A DNA stretch of 64,000 nt. It comes from Aphelocoma coerulescens. Its lineage: Eukaryota; Chordata; Aves; Passeriformes; Corvidae. A program made the position numbers and the translations under genes. Each line of letters starts with the position of its first letter. Positions within the stretch are counted from its first letter, which is position 1. Shown here in pieces: positions 13,300-26,906 of this stretch. The notes beneath the pieces were generated by a model. It worked only from the letters and a program-made list of their open reading frames with translations. It was not told the origin of the DNA and did not search any database. Location of the stretch: positions 48,606,214 through 48,670,213 of the forward strand of contig NC_091017.1 of the NCBI RefSeq assembly GCF_041296385.1, written 5' to 3'.

Positions 13300-13729
13300 G
13301 CCTATCTCCACAGCAGCTAACATAGTTTATTCAGCTTCATGGAAGAGCAGACAGACAGAATCTCTATTTACCATACGACATCTCTCACCCCAACCCACAA
13401 AAACATATTTTAAGGTACATTTATACCCTCATGTTCTTGCTCAGTAAGGAACAACATAAATTTAGAGGGAGGAAAGGAGACTGAGGTAAGAAACCAAATT
13501 AATGGTCCAGGTTTGAAAAAGAAAAGAGAGATGTTCCACTGACCACTGTCAGCCCAGGAGGGCTGCTGAGTCCAGTGTGATGAAAGGTCTACAGTAAGTG
13601 AAAGGGACAGCGGTGAATTTGTGGTGGTTTGAGCAGCCATGGGATTGTGGAAATCAGCAGTAAGAAATGTGGATAATGGCACAAGCAGCTGCCCAAGGGA
13701 GGCTCAGGGAAAAAGGATTAATGACTGTC

Positions 13730-13925
13730 GAGACCTGCTCCCCTTCCACTCCTTCCCTGAAATGCCAAACTGCCGAGCTAGTTATCAATCAAGAATGTGA
13801 AATACATTGGCAGATTGATTGGGTTTGATACAGTGGCAGCCAGCTATACTTTTGAACACTCCTTGAAAACAATTTTTACTGTGCAATGCTGGAGAAAGCC
13901 AACAAATAATAAACCTGTCAGAGTA
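13730..13925. promoter_or_regulatory. candidate conserved non-coding block with PBX-like sites
   Basis: The block contains ATCAATCA (13784-13791; reverse complement TGATTGAT, the known PBX-HOX type core) and GATTGATT (13813-13820), two opposed copies of the same core 29 bp apart, in non-repetitive sequence richer than its surroundings. That known TALE-homeodomain cofactors bind such cores is established; that they do so here is inference. Confidence 0.3.
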
Positions 13926-16322
13926 CTCACCAAGTGCTCGTAAATACTAAAGCTGCTGCAGTGCCTTGCAGCTGCAAATGGGAACCATTCCAAATCCTGA
14001 AAAATCGTCAATACTTAATCGTTGCATCTGATATCAATTCTAATTTAAACTTCTACTCTCTCTTCCCCCATGTCTTATCTTCCCTCAGCAGAAAACACAC
14101 AAGTCTTAATAAAGTGCATGCTGATATCTGCCTTTCCTTTTAGTGGGAAAGGCATAGGCTTCTTTTCAGCCACTCTCCATTTCTCCTGTAATTTATTCTG
14201 TTCTTCTGAGCCCATTTCAGGCTCAAATGTTTTTAAATGAGAGAAAAAGGCTGTATAATAACCAAATCTAGCCTTTACTCAGGCAAAACTAAGTCAGCAG
14301 GACTTGGCTTGACCAAAGGCAGATTAGAAGCTCAGTCACAGTATTTTATCTTGCCTTTGTCACAGAGAAAGCAGAAAGTTTTCACCCTGTATCAGTGATC
14401 GTCCTCCCATTCCTGCAATGGAGAAAGGACTACAATAAATAGACCTTGATACCCTCAGAGACATGAGCCTGTAAAACAGATGTGTGGTTTTGCAGTATTT
14501 TTGGCCTTATGCCTTGTATACCAGGCCTAATGAAGTCCTGATCATTGAGTTTTAAAAACATAAAGAAATCCTCATCAAACACTGAAGCTGTAGAAAATAT
14601 GCAGCTTTTTGCCATATCTCATGGAAGTATCTTGAATGGTTTGCAGACAGAGCTGTACCTTTTTGTTTTCATGAAATCTCTCTCAATAGTTACTCTTTCT
14701 CTTATCATCAGAGGGTACATCACAGTAGATTAATCCCTCTCTCCACAGAACAAAAGGGCAGATTCTGGACTTGAATAAGGATCACGTAATTTCAGACATT
14801 ATTTTTGCTTTTTTATACTACTTCCATTTACAAATTACTCTCAACAATCATTAAAAATCACAGTTAATGATTCTGGAAAAAAATGCCAGCTTTTGTGAAA
14901 ATATAGGGACTATATTGCTCAATAACATAAGACAAGACACACTGTCTCATATGAAAGATCCAAACAACCCAGTCTTCTGTTTCTACCAGTGTCAACAGGA
15001 GAGACATGCAGGGAAGGAGCATGAAGTAAATGCAGCATGATCCTCCTCCTCTTACACGTTTCTGTCAATCAGCAAAATCTTCTTAAAACATCTGGTCCTG
15101 TATGCTTTCTTGTAAATTCTGTGTCTATGTATGAGGCAGTGAGCAACTTCCCTAACCCTTTTGGTGGATTTACAATTTCTATAAAAATGGAAATACCACA
15201 CACACAAAACAAACAAAGAAACAACAACAAAAGAGAAATTCAGGATGTTAGGCAGCTGTGTACTGAGCAAACATGATTTGTAATTCTTAGACAATATTTT
15301 CTTAAATTTGTCTCCCCTTTAATGTTCTTGGTTCTCTTGTTTGGATATAGGTATGGGGTTCTCTCATGCTCTTACCATTCCTCCCCTTTTCTTTTTTTTC
15401 AAGTTTCATCACACTGAAATATCTTGAGCCCTTTGGTATATGTGACACAAGGCCAGCAGAAAGTTTGTTCCCTATATATCAGGGATTTGGTTGGAAATAT
15501 CAGATATCTCTGCTCCAAAGGCATCCCAAGGTCCCACAGTACCACAATCTGAATACACAATAATACAAAGATGGCAGCAGTGGGAAAAAAATTGCTGTTT
15601 AAGTGCATCAGAGCTGAACATCTTAACTTGGGACAGTGCTATAGGTATCTCTTTGACCTTGATGTAACTGCCAAACTTCTTGACTGGCAAAGTCTCTCTA
15701 ATGATCCCCAAGGTTCTCGTATTCCATCTGTCTGCTGTTTACAGCTTCCTAAAGACCACCCTCCTTCCCCTTGTCTTGGTTTCCATGACTCCTTAAAGAT
15801 ATGTTCAAAGCACAGCTGGTAAGTTCAAGAAAACTGACAAGAATGGGGAAAGAAAACATTGTTGGGCATCATTTTCAAAAATCGGATTAACATTTCTACT
15901 GAAAAATTAAAGGTCAGATAGATCTCAGAACTGGCAAGGGCATATAAATGTATTAAAAACTGTAAATCTAAATAGAAGCAGCAATGCTTGTAACAAATAA
16001 TTTTAGAAGTTAAGAAATAATTATCTGGGACACTCCTTAGTTACATGCACTAAATCTGGAATTTGTAGGAATGGTTTTGCTTTTAGATTTAAGGAAATGA
16101 AGATGGGAGAGAATTAACTGTTCTGTGCAATTTCTTTACATAAAGAGACAAAATTAATTTCATTTAAAGATGATGACATCAAATTGAGACACACAGTTAT
16201 TTCAGACATATGATTTTAGGCCAGATTACAGCATAATCTGCATAAAGTGTACGTGCAGATTGGTGATTAATAGTGTCTGTATGACATGTATATGCATGAA
16301 GAAATAAATGAATGTCCTGGTA
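13926..16322. other. intergenic or intronic stretch, nothing recognised
   Basis: No gene, repeat family or RNA gene was identified. Open frames up to about 83 codons occur on both strands around 15037-15822; they overlap each other in several frames and have no recognisable domain. Confidence 0.65.
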
Positions 16323-16840
16323 TCACAGAATCATAGAATATCCCAAGCTGGAAGGGACGCATCAGGATCATCGACCCCAACTCCTGACCCTGCACAGAAC
16401 ATCTCAACAATCATACCATCTGCCTGGGAGTGTTGTCCAAATGCTTCTTGAATTCTGTCAGGCTTGGTGCTATGACCACTTCCCTGAAGAGCCTGCTCCA
16501 GTGCCTGAACACCCTTTGAGTTAAGAAGCTTTTCCCAATATAGAACCTAAACCTACCCTGACAGAGTTTTATGCCATTCTTTTGAGTCCTATCACTGGTC
16601 ACCACAGAGAAGAGATCAGCGTCTGCTCCTCCTCTTCCCCTCAGGAGGAAGTTGCAGACTGCAATGAGGTCTCCCCTCAGTCTCCTCTTCTCCAGGCTGA
16701 ACAGACCAAGTGACCTCAGCCACTGCTCACATGACTTCCCCTCAAGGCCCTTCACCATCTTCAGAGCCCTCTTTTGGCTGCCCTCTAATAGCTTTATATC
16801 CTTCTTAATTGCAGCACCCAAAACTGCACACACACAACTT
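16323..16840 (-). mobile_element. 5'-truncated CR1 LINE
   Basis: On the minus strand this is the last part of a CR1 non-LTR retrotransposon: the end of ORF2, a short 3' UTR, and the diagnostic 3' terminus of two near-identical octamers (plus strand CACAGAAT 16324-16331 and CATAGAAT 16332-16339, reading ATTCTATG ATTCTGTG). CR1 elements are typically 5'-truncated and lack a poly(A) tail, as here. The 5' break near 16840 is approximate. Confidence 0.93.
16411..16825 (-). pseudogene. CR1 ORF2 C-terminal remnant (reverse transcriptase protein tail)
   Basis: The frame is open for about 135 codons, ending with a stop at 16413-16411. It shows the conserved CR1 ORF2 tail: IKKDIKLLEGSQKRA near the start, LGLFSLEKRRLRGDL in the middle, VTSDRTQKNG, FRHWSRLFREVV and FKKHLDN near the end. 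The reverse-transcriptase catalytic core lies upstream in a full element and is missing. Near 16805-16825 the bases still resemble the family's upstream residues, but in another frame, so a small indel has shifted it; the GTG at 16833 is not a real start. The long intact frame suggests a moderately young insertion. It encodes no working protein. Confidence 0.92.
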
Positions 16841-17204
16841 ATTTGTTTTCATAGGAAAATCATGATGTTATTATCTTCCACAATTTCATGTGCAAAGCTA
16901 GCAGTGAAAATTCTTCTTTCTGCTACTCCAGACTTACTGGAAGCTGTTAGTTGAATGTGCTTCCTTATGTTCTTCCTTACGTGCTTCACCTTGTGCCTAT
17001 GTTCTAAGTTTTCTCGTTAATAGACTTCATGAGCATTTCATGTAAGCATGGTCTCATACTTTTGTCTCCAGGAGACATGAATTAAGCAGTGAAAATGGTA
17101 TTGTCTCATTAACCTTCATAAGCAAATATGAATAATTCACAAAATGACTCCATATACTGGTTTGGAACTAGGCTTGATATTATGAACCAGTGCTATGTAG
17201 TTAC

Positions 17205-17389
17205 TGGGACAGGCTTCCTAGAGAGACATTTGATGTCCCAAGCCCGCCAGTGTTGAAGAGGCATTTGCACAACAGCTTTAATAATATGCTTTAGTTTTTC
17301 CTCATTCCTGAAGTGGTCAGGCAGTTGGACTAAATGATTGCTGTAGGTCTTTTCCAACAGGAACTATTCTGTGCTATGCTATTCTACTC
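17205..17389 (+). mobile_element. CR1 LINE 3' end, second subfamily, plus strand
   Basis: The segment runs from the last codons of ORF2 through a short 3' UTR (with the typical GTGGTCAGGCAGTTGGACTA stretch, 17314-17333) to a pentamer-type terminal repeat (ATTCT units, imperfect, 17364-17389). It is a different CR1 subfamily from 16323-16840, whose end is of octamer type, and lies in the opposite orientation 365 bp away. Confidence 0.9.
17208..17294 (+). pseudogene. CR1 ORF2 last 28 codons and stop
   Basis: The frame beginning at 17208 reads DRLPRE, then DVPSPPVLKRHLHN, and closes with TAG at 17292-17294. RLPRE and LKRHLHN match the conserved CR1 tail, and the neighbouring copy at 16411-16825 has the diverged equivalents RLFRE and FKKHLDN. 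Everything upstream is lost by 5' truncation. Confidence 0.85.
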
Positions 17390-20300
17390 AAAACCTTACA
17401 AATTGCTTGCTGGCTGTAAAGCTAGTTGGACTTCTCTGCTGTCTCTTTAGTTTCACCTTGCCTGGAAGTTCCAGTTGAAACACAGCTAACATCAAAGGAC
17501 TATAAATCTAGATGACCCTCTCATGAAATGGAGGCACTTTTGGTTTTCAGGAACACTGATTAAACTAAAGAGCATACTGAGCAATACTCACACTGAGAAG
17601 CTTAACCACGAAAATATGAGGACTTGAAGCTGACCAGGATTTACTCCATAAAAAGTTACTGGAAGTATTTCCAATAAATAACATGTGTTTGAAAGCTTGG
17701 ACTCTGGTTGTCCAAATATCAGAACACAAATGATAAATCTCTGAAACTTGTTATCATTTCAAACATGCAACTTGTAGTGGGCATCTGGAGACAGTTTTAT
17801 GCATTTGAATATTTAGGCTTGTCAATATTGCTCTGCTGCAATTAATTCAATGCTAACTTGCTAAGACTATCTTCCATTTCAATCAGACCACAGTGCTTTG
17901 TTGTTTAACTCCTTCTGTCTTCTGCCATGTGAAATTTAGACTTCTAAATTTAAATGTCTTAGCTTTGCTATCAAGCCCAGAAAATCTGCAGAGCTTTAAT
18001 CTCTCCAAATCTTAAAAAAAAAAAAAAAGTCTGATCTTCTCGGCTAAATATCAAGTACCTAAGAAGTGAAGGAAGACAACAGTAGGTCAATCTTTCAACC
18101 CCTTCTCCATTCAACACTTTTCTTAAGACAGAATTCTTCAAAGTTTTCAAGAAAACCCTTAATCATAATAACAGGAATGGATGCAAGAGAGAAAATTATC
18201 TCAGTTAACTTTATTTCTGGGAACTCTTAGTATAGATTCTTATTTAAATCAGCATGAAGACTTACCTAGTGCACATTATGCTTAACAATCAAACCATAAA
18301 TAAATATTCACTAATTTACCACCAGGGGAGTACAGCTCAAACCAGGTACTGTACATCAAATTTTATCCAATAGAGACAAGTACTCATAGAAAACCACAAA
18401 ATTTAAACTTATAGCAATGCATACTATGAAAACATAATTACATTTCTATGACTAGGTGATATAAATTTGATAGTATACATTTATTATAAATGACCAATTA
18501 ATAATATATTGCCATACAGCAAAATTAAAGTGTGTAACTCATTACTGGAATATATTGCTCTGCCTCAACAGACTGTTGATTTTCTGCCACTTCAGTTAAT
18601 ATTTTCAACATACCAGTCAATTACAACTTGATATTTATTCTACCTCACTTCACTGAGTACACTGGTAGTTACATGGGGTTTTGGAAGGAAGGTTGCCATA
18701 TAAGGTTTCTAGGGAAAAAGGAAAAGACGTTTCTAATGAAAGGATATGTCATCATATCATATGAAAATATATCTGTATGAACTTTTTTTTTCACCTTTGC
18801 CTGGACAGCTAGTTACAGCATATGGTGATAAACTGCTAAGTAGTTATAATACATCACGAGTACTGCTCAGTATTTGCAAGGCATTAAATGCAAACAGGTA
18901 CCTCTTTGTAGACAGCAGCATAATTTACCTCATAGGAGGGAGTTTGCATGACCATAAACTTAGTGAATTCACTGAACAGAGGAAGAGGAAAATGGAAAGG
19001 CCACTGGGGAAAGGCCAGGCACTTCTGTGCAGGTGACATTGTCCCATCTATAAATCTCAAGATTTATTGTTGTGCCTCCTTATGTCTTCTTCTCCTTCTA
19101 CATCATTTTGTCTTGGAGACCTGGGAATTCACAAAGGGTCTGACATCACTGACATAAAAAATCACTGCCACACCACATTAGGAAGTCTCACACAACCCAA
19201 CAACCCTAAGGAACCCTCAAAAATCAGCTGTACTGTTCCTGCCTATGGCAAATATGAAATGACTGAACTTTGTTCAGCCTATGTGAAAGAAGTATCTGAC
19301 TGGTAGACTAACTCTGGACATGTAGCCCAGATCAAATACATATATGTTCCCACACATAATGTCACAACCATAAGATAAATTGTTCCACCATAAAAAAATC
19401 ACATAGAAACACAATTCTTTACACTCTACTCTTCAATAAAATGTACCTTTATAAGATACATGTTTTTCAAAATTACAATATTGTAGAACTACCATGATGA
19501 AACTTTATTTTACATGGAAAAAACCATTACTTCTTTGGAACTACTTACAAGTCCCCTGTATTTTAATATTGTTTGACAACATGAAGAGAGAGTACTTTGA
19601 GTGTGGTATTTTCAGAAATAAATATCTAGACAATGTCATAAGAACAGAAATTTTAAAGGTTTTCATTATATCCAAAGCAATCATAACTCAGAGTGCAACA
19701 CTGATCAAAAAAATCTTTCTATTCTTTATTTTCAAATTTTAATTCCTATATTGTACCATAAGTTCAATGCATCAAAAAAGATTAAAGTAAAGCAAGTTTT
19801 TTCATGTCATATAGGAAAGGCTAAAACTCTGTTTTAGCCAAGAGAGATGTTCATTGCTTTGCTGTTTTCATAATGTCTTTCATTTGCTTCACATAACTAT
19901 GAACTATAATACTGCAGAGGATCCATTATAAAAAAAGCAATAGCCAATTGAACAGATGGGAAGAAGAAATGGAACCACAAAGGGAGAGAGTCTAAGCTGT
20001 TTGTTCCGTTGCAGTTATGAGCTAATAAACTAGACCTTTATCAGAAATAAGAACCTAAGATTACCATTAACCTGTAAGACAGGAAAATGGCACCACAGAC
20101 TCACCTTATATGTTCCCTCTGCCACTGTTTATTTCTCCCATTTTTCTTCATATTTGTCATGCACTTAGACCATAGCCCTCCAGAAACCTTTTTAACCTGC
20201 ACATTGGAGACCTTTTTAAGCACCCTCCACTTAAACAGCACCATTCCCACCTGAGTTGCTTACACAGAGGAAACCAGCTGGAGCAGCCACACTTGTCTTT

Positions 20301-23300
20301 TTTTCCCAAATACAGAGCAGCCAGAGGTCTACAGTTAGACAAAAAAGGCATTTCAAGCCAGTGCTATTCTGGGACTACAAAAACATGGCATCTTTTTTGA
20401 AGGCCCATATGGAATAAAAGTAATCACTTCATTTTCTGTGATGAAAAAACAAACTCTGCTGCACCAGAGCAAAGTAAGCATGAGAAGCTCTTACCTGGGG
20501 AGTATCCTTGGGGTTTTGACAAGAATACTCTCACATTTTCAGGTTGCTACTTCTACCCACAAGCAATTCCTGAGCGTGGGTAATAGTCCAATTTCAAACT
20601 GCTATTCTTTGTTTTATCACAATCTAAGCACTATATATTACAGAATTACAGTTTCCCATACAGTTCTGTAACAGCAAATCCTCTACAAAACTACAGATCA
20701 TTCTTACATTGTTCTTGGGAAAATCAGATTTTAAATGGGAAAATAAGAAAATGTATGTCCTTAAAGTTTTTCTTTAATGATCATCCTCTTGTCATATTAA
20801 AATAAGGTATCTCTTTACTGAACTTGGCATTCAAATGTTTAAAAATGGCTGATGTAGTGATTTGTAAGTATACATGAATACTGCACTCACAAAGTATATA
20901 GAAGTTTGCACAGTTTAATGAGAATTGATGATGGTTCTGCAATTTCTCATCCCTTTTACAATGACTGCCACGGGAGAAGGCAAATGGGTGTCATGCTACC
21001 TTGTTACTACCAGGGTTTAAGCATTATGTCTGTCCATTTAAAGAGCTGCTCTCTTCTGATTTTCCTAGTGTTCTGTAATTAGACAAGCTACCCATTTTTC
21101 TTCCACCCTATTTGCAGTTTCACTGATTTATAGAAAAGAAGTAGAGCTGTTTATGACATATGAAATATAGAGCAGCTCATAAGTGTGGATTACGTAGTAA
21201 TGTTCCATATAGAACATTTGGATTACTAAAGTCTTATTCCATAATGTATAGGAAATTGAAGTATTGCTTGTAAATAAGAGTGAGGCACAACTGCAATTTC
21301 AGCCTTAGACAGATTCCAATTTCACTTTTTGAGCTACCATTTTATTTGGGCTGCAGTGATATAAGGACCTGCTTCCATTCATTGAAGTCATCTTCTCTGA
21401 GACTCCAGAGCACCTTCATCAAAAACCATATTGAACCAAAACATCAAAAACCAATGAGGACCTGATCTCCAAAACATTTGGAGACATGCAGGGCACCCTA
21501 AAGGGTATAAGAAGTAGGCAAATAAATACTGTCTGGTTAAGACAAAAAAAAACAGAAGATAAAAAAGTTGCATGAGGGATGAAGGAAAGAATGATAGACC
21601 ATGATTTTTCTACTATCTCTATTTAAATGAGAAATATGTGTCTGGTAGAAAATTTCAAAAATTAGGGTACTATAATAGATTAACTGCCAGATTAACAATG
21701 TTATTTTTCTACACATGGGCACCATTTGCCATTGCCAAAAATAAGATGAAGATCCTTTCAGAAACAGTAACAAATTTAAAATGCCAGGAATTAGCAAAAA
21801 ACCATGCTGAAATCAATCTGTGTAGTGAAGAAATGCTATGTATAATTTCTGTAGTTTTATAAAGAGCTTTTTTGTAAATAAGGACTAATTCCCCAATTAA
21901 TGGTGTGTGTTTTATCTCTAACATTGAAGTGAGATATTCATAGACATGTAGAGCTGATGATATGGAATTGTTATGATGTGTGAATAAAATTGTAAACTTA
22001 CATCTTTAAAAATACCACTGTTTTCATTATTATGTGGATGTTAAATATAAACATTACTGTTAGCTTTATTAATTTGCTTAAGCATGTATTTATTCTTTAT
22101 GCAATGCACCTCTGCAAGATATTTTTTCCACCCAAAACACTAGATTTTTTCAATCTCATTTTTGTTTTCTGGGGTTGAAGCTATCTTTTTGAGGCTAGGG
22201 GATAAAACAAACAAACAAAAAAACCCAACAGTTTTCCATATTTTTATAAGATTAAAACATGGTTTACACTATGGGGCAAATACTGGTTCTGTGAAAATGA
22301 ACTGCAGAAAAGTTCAGAACTATAGTTTAGTCCATCTGGCACACCAAATTCCAACTGTTCATCCAAACATATGAAAACAGTAAGGATTAAATTTGAGCTG
22401 GAAATTTCACAAGCCTTTTGAGAATTATTTCATATTCTTCCTCCTATTTGATCTGAGATAGAAATTCTCTAGACATTTTTCGGCATCTATGAACACAGTC
22501 TTTATTAGAGACAGATTACAAGCTCCATAAAACTGAAAAATAATGGGATATGATGAATGGGCAATAAATTGAATTTTTAAAAATAATTCTTAAAAAAAAG
22601 GATAATAGTTCATGTTACTATTTATTTTGTACAAATAAATTCACATAAAATCACTGATTTTATTTTATTTGTGTTGGTACAACTACATAATATGTTTAAG
22701 AGTTTTTAAAAATTTACATTACTAATTTACTTTGAAGCATTCAATTGACATGAACTGATAATAGAGTAGCAAAAGGTACCTAGTGTGTTGTCAGTAGAAA
22801 ATGGTGCTGCTCTTTTGACTTAGTGAGCAATGCCAGGAAATTTCATATGCTCTCTGATCCACCATGGACAAGCATGTAGTTTCAGCAGTTTCTCAAGAGT
22901 TCTTGAGTTTTAATGTGATATGTACTAAGGGAATATGCTGAAACTCTCATCATCTGCTGCAGTGTCTGCTTCTCCAATACATCAGAGGCAAGGTTATGTC
23001 AAAATGGGTAGACAGATTTGACAGAGATGGACAAGTTAAGTCAAAGTAGAAGAAAATTAAGTGCATGTCTTGTAGAAAAAAAAATCTTAGGTTCACAAGG
23101 CATGCCTGACGTACAGGTCATACATCCCAGCTGGCTTCTTCTTGGTATTTTTATTTGTGGCAAAGTTTAAATGCAAGATGCATCTAAAATATCTCAGCAT
23201 TCATTTCAGCTGGCACAGTTGGCTAGCTTGAGCAGTTCATAGCTGCCAACTTAAATCCAACAAAAATTGTTTTACAGTGATCAGAATTTACCCATTTTCA

Positions 23301-26300
23301 GTGCAACAATTTCTAAATTTACCTATTAGTTCTTCAAGTACCAGAGAGCAATAACTATACTTTATCTCCCTCATAGTCTATTAGTTTTTCTGCAACTTTA
23401 CTTCTAATTAAGCAAGATATCTATTTATTTATTCTTCTAGAAGGTTTTTCAAGAAAATAAAGAAGTTTCAAGAAGTTTTCAAGAAAATGAAGTGTTGTAC
23501 CGTTCTTTGGTGAGTCAGGTATGCCATAGACCTTAGATCCATTCTACACAAAAGGATAACAAATAAAGTTAACTATTAAGTACAAATGGCTGCAGATCCA
23601 GTTTGGTCTGAAAAAACAGTGTAAGAGGGACAACATTACTCTAACTGGACATTGCTACAAGTCATCATCACCAAAGGAAAGTTTTTCTTTTCCTGGCAGT
23701 CACAAAAACAGCTTACAGGTGAACCATTCTTCCTTTGACCACAGGTTGGTGGGAATTAGAAATCATCTGTTTCAACTCTCAAATTAGCTCTTCTCTTCTA
23801 CAGGTCTAACTTACTAATTCCCCTGAATGTTCAGTTTTCTCCTCAAGTTTTCAAAAGGCTCTACTGGGTAGACCTACACTGCCTGGTGTTAGAGAGTTTT
23901 AAAAATTGCTTTGTTGTCCTTGCCTGCAGAGCTCCTCACATGCCTACACTCAGATGATCGATTCATGGCTTTTTATTTTCCTTCCTGCAGAGGAAACCCA
24001 GTGACTAATTTTCCTTCAAATTCCTCTGTGAAGAAGTGCCTAAGCAGTTTAAAACTTTTCTCAAACCCTGCTCACTAAACCAACAGCTCTTCTATTTTTA
24101 TTTTCCTGTTTTATTCTTAGCTGATAATTTAATGATCAGACACATGCCTATAGAATGTATACATTCATTGGGCTTCTTTATAAAGGCAATAACCTGCAAT
24201 GCCCAGGCTGGACTGAAGTGTCACTAAGTACCCTGCACAACTAGATGTGCTCATATTTCACCAGAGCTCTTTAATAATTATCAAAGTAACAGAACCCTTT
24301 CTCAGGTTTTTACTGCTTCCTACCAGAGGCTAACTAAAATTGCAAGACAAGCCTTACAAATATTATTTTGGGATTTCTGAAATCCATACAAACGAAGAAT
24401 TACAGAAGACAAATAACAATTACTTTTTTATAAGAAAAACAAAAAATACTCCTTTCAAAAACCACAAAAAGCTTTTGATTGATTTGCGGCAAGCACATGA
24501 CAACTTGGTTTGGTTCCTGATTAGCCTAACCCGACTCTGTCTTTAGTTTTGGTAAAACAAAAATGATTACTGCTCACACTAACATGCTTTTGTTACTCAG
24601 CCCAGCAGGAAGGCTAAAATTCAGTGCTTAGAATGAAGCCTGATTTACTGGAAACCTATAACCCCCTAACATCCATGTTTTGTAGCATGTTCATCATTGT
24701 AACATTCAAGGTTGCAACACACTCCAATTAAAGTGAACACAAAAAGAAGCCTGTATATTTCTCACATCATTCCCTGAACTGTGCTTTGACGATGATGCTT
24801 TGGGAAAGCCAAGGGGAAGAAAAAGGTTTTCTTTTTCACTGTAAAGGCAATAGCTTTAGTCCTCATTGATCTCACTGGAAGTAGACTGAAAAAGAAACAA
24901 CTTGTAAAAAGGAATTCTATCCTGAATTTGATAGCATGATTTAGGCTTTATTTTACTGATAATCTTACCTGTTGTGTGTGCTCTTCAAGCATGAAGAACT
25001 TGAAGCATAAAGGTAAAGTTTACAGTGCTTTAAAATTAGGAACAAAAGGATCTTGATACTCTTTCCCAAGAGTAACAAAACATGGTACCAGCAGTCAGTA
25101 TCTGCCATAGTGAAGTTCTTAGATACCTAATTGTTTTTTAAACACCAAAATTTTTACTTAGTATAATATATCAAAGATTATTTGCCAAAGCCTTCTGAGA
25201 TTATCAGGATATTGTGGAAAAATCAGTAATGATGTTCCTGCTATACTTCTTCAGTTTTTGAGCAGACACTTGTTATTTAATTGCAGTGTGACATTTGTAA
25301 AAGGAAGAATTAAAGCAGAAACAAATATAAAACTAAGAGCTGCCGGTGTCTTTTTTCTCCTCTGTAACTTAAACAATAATCTACCCTGGCATTTTCATGT
25401 TCTGAGCAGGAACAAAATCATTGATCTTGGGTTTCTCAAAAAGTTTGAGAACACCTTTGTACTGTGTGGTGGAACAGTTTTGTTCATAATTCAGATTGAC
25501 AGACACCAGATAACATCCATGCTTGACTGAATGTCCTTTTGCTAAACCACTGAATTTGCTTTCTGCTCTGCTTCACACAGGTATAATTTAGAAGAAAGGC
25601 TACATGAGTACGAAGTTTGTGCTTGCAGTAAGTTTTATATCATAATTCTGAATATACTTATGGACAGAAGGGATGTTACCACAATGGTAACCCTATCTCC
25701 TCTATTCACTCCGCCTGTTGGTGTATGTGTCAGGACAGATGAGCCCTGGAACAACCATGACCTTACCAACACTTAGAAAGAAAAAAGAGAGAGATGGAGT
25801 CAAGTAGGCAAAATACACATGTGGTATTGATAGGAGGTTGCCAGTGTTTTCTTAAATAGCAAAATAGAGTGAATGCGAACACATCTCACAAATAATACTG
25901 ATTTCTGCTCCTAAACAACAGATATTCAGTCATGCAAACTTTGGAAAGTAAGTTTTAAATTGTTAATACTGTTGTCTAAAAAGTCTTCAGGTAAGTTTTC
26001 ATTTGTGACTACAGAAATTAATACAATTTTCCTTCCCATCCCTTCAGCATCTTCTCAGCACTGCAGACTTCATGCAAGGCAGTAAAAGGCTTAAACAATA
26101 TCAAATCTGAAACCCCTACTGGCAATTCTTTCAGAAGCATTACCAAATTCACTTGCCATAAATTCTCATAGCTCTGCACTATATGCGTATTGGAAGCTGC
26201 ATTTTTAACACTTTACCAGCTGGGAAAAAGCACACTGTAACTGTCTTCAAATGTAGGGTTTCCTTTTCTAGAGGAGACCTACGCTGGCAAAGATAGTGTC

Positions 26301-26906
26301 CTGAAAGGAATATCCATAGTTGAACCTAATGGGATTTACAGATATTTAGCATCTGAAATGAAATTATTTTAGAGCGGAAAAAAATCAGAAGAGAGGGACT
26401 TCTTATTCTTTAAAATAAGCTACAGCCCTGCAGCAAAAATGGAACTATAAAGTTTTAGTCATCAGTGTCTACTTAAATATGCTCAAGTTATATGTAGGCG
26501 TTGCTTTCATGAAAACTCAAAGATTTAATATGTTATTCTGCTGGTTTACACAGAAATAATCTGATTTAGGAAGTCAGACATTCCACGTGTAAGTTTAAAA
26601 ATCTCCCTGAAAATATGAAAATCATGTCTCTCTACAGTAGGACAGAGAAAAACATAATACTACATATTGTTTCAGTCTTTTAAAATCACTGCAGTATCAT
26701 AAATGCTGCCATAAGATAACTGGCAGTAGCTGGTGACAATTTTCATGGAGAAAGCTGAGATAAGCTGTCTTGCAGCAGTAAGAGGGGGAAGCTTGGATAA
26801 CCCTGTATTCACAGAAATATGTGTTTTCTTCAAAAATATGTTTCCCTTACAAAAGGCATGTTCTGCATTCTCCTGGATTTGCGCAACAAGGTTTTGGTAG
26901 AGAGGG
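17390..26906. other. long intergenic or intronic stretch, nothing recognised
   Basis: Over 9 kb without a supported gene or recognised transposable element. It holds a 15-A run (18014-18028) and a local imperfect duplication around 23445-23493 in which 'ttttcaagaaaat' recurs after about 30 bp. The frames present are under 100 codons and look random. Confidence 0.65.
18014..18028. repeat. poly(A) run of 15
   Basis: Fifteen uninterrupted A residues. No AATAAA or recognisable retrocopy lies just upstream, so it is treated as a plain homopolymer. Confidence 0.9.

Noticed and set aside
23741..24010. Possible diverged CR1 or other old interspersed repeat
   Set aside because: The texture suggested a repeat, but no diagnostic 3' end or ORF2 residues were visible.
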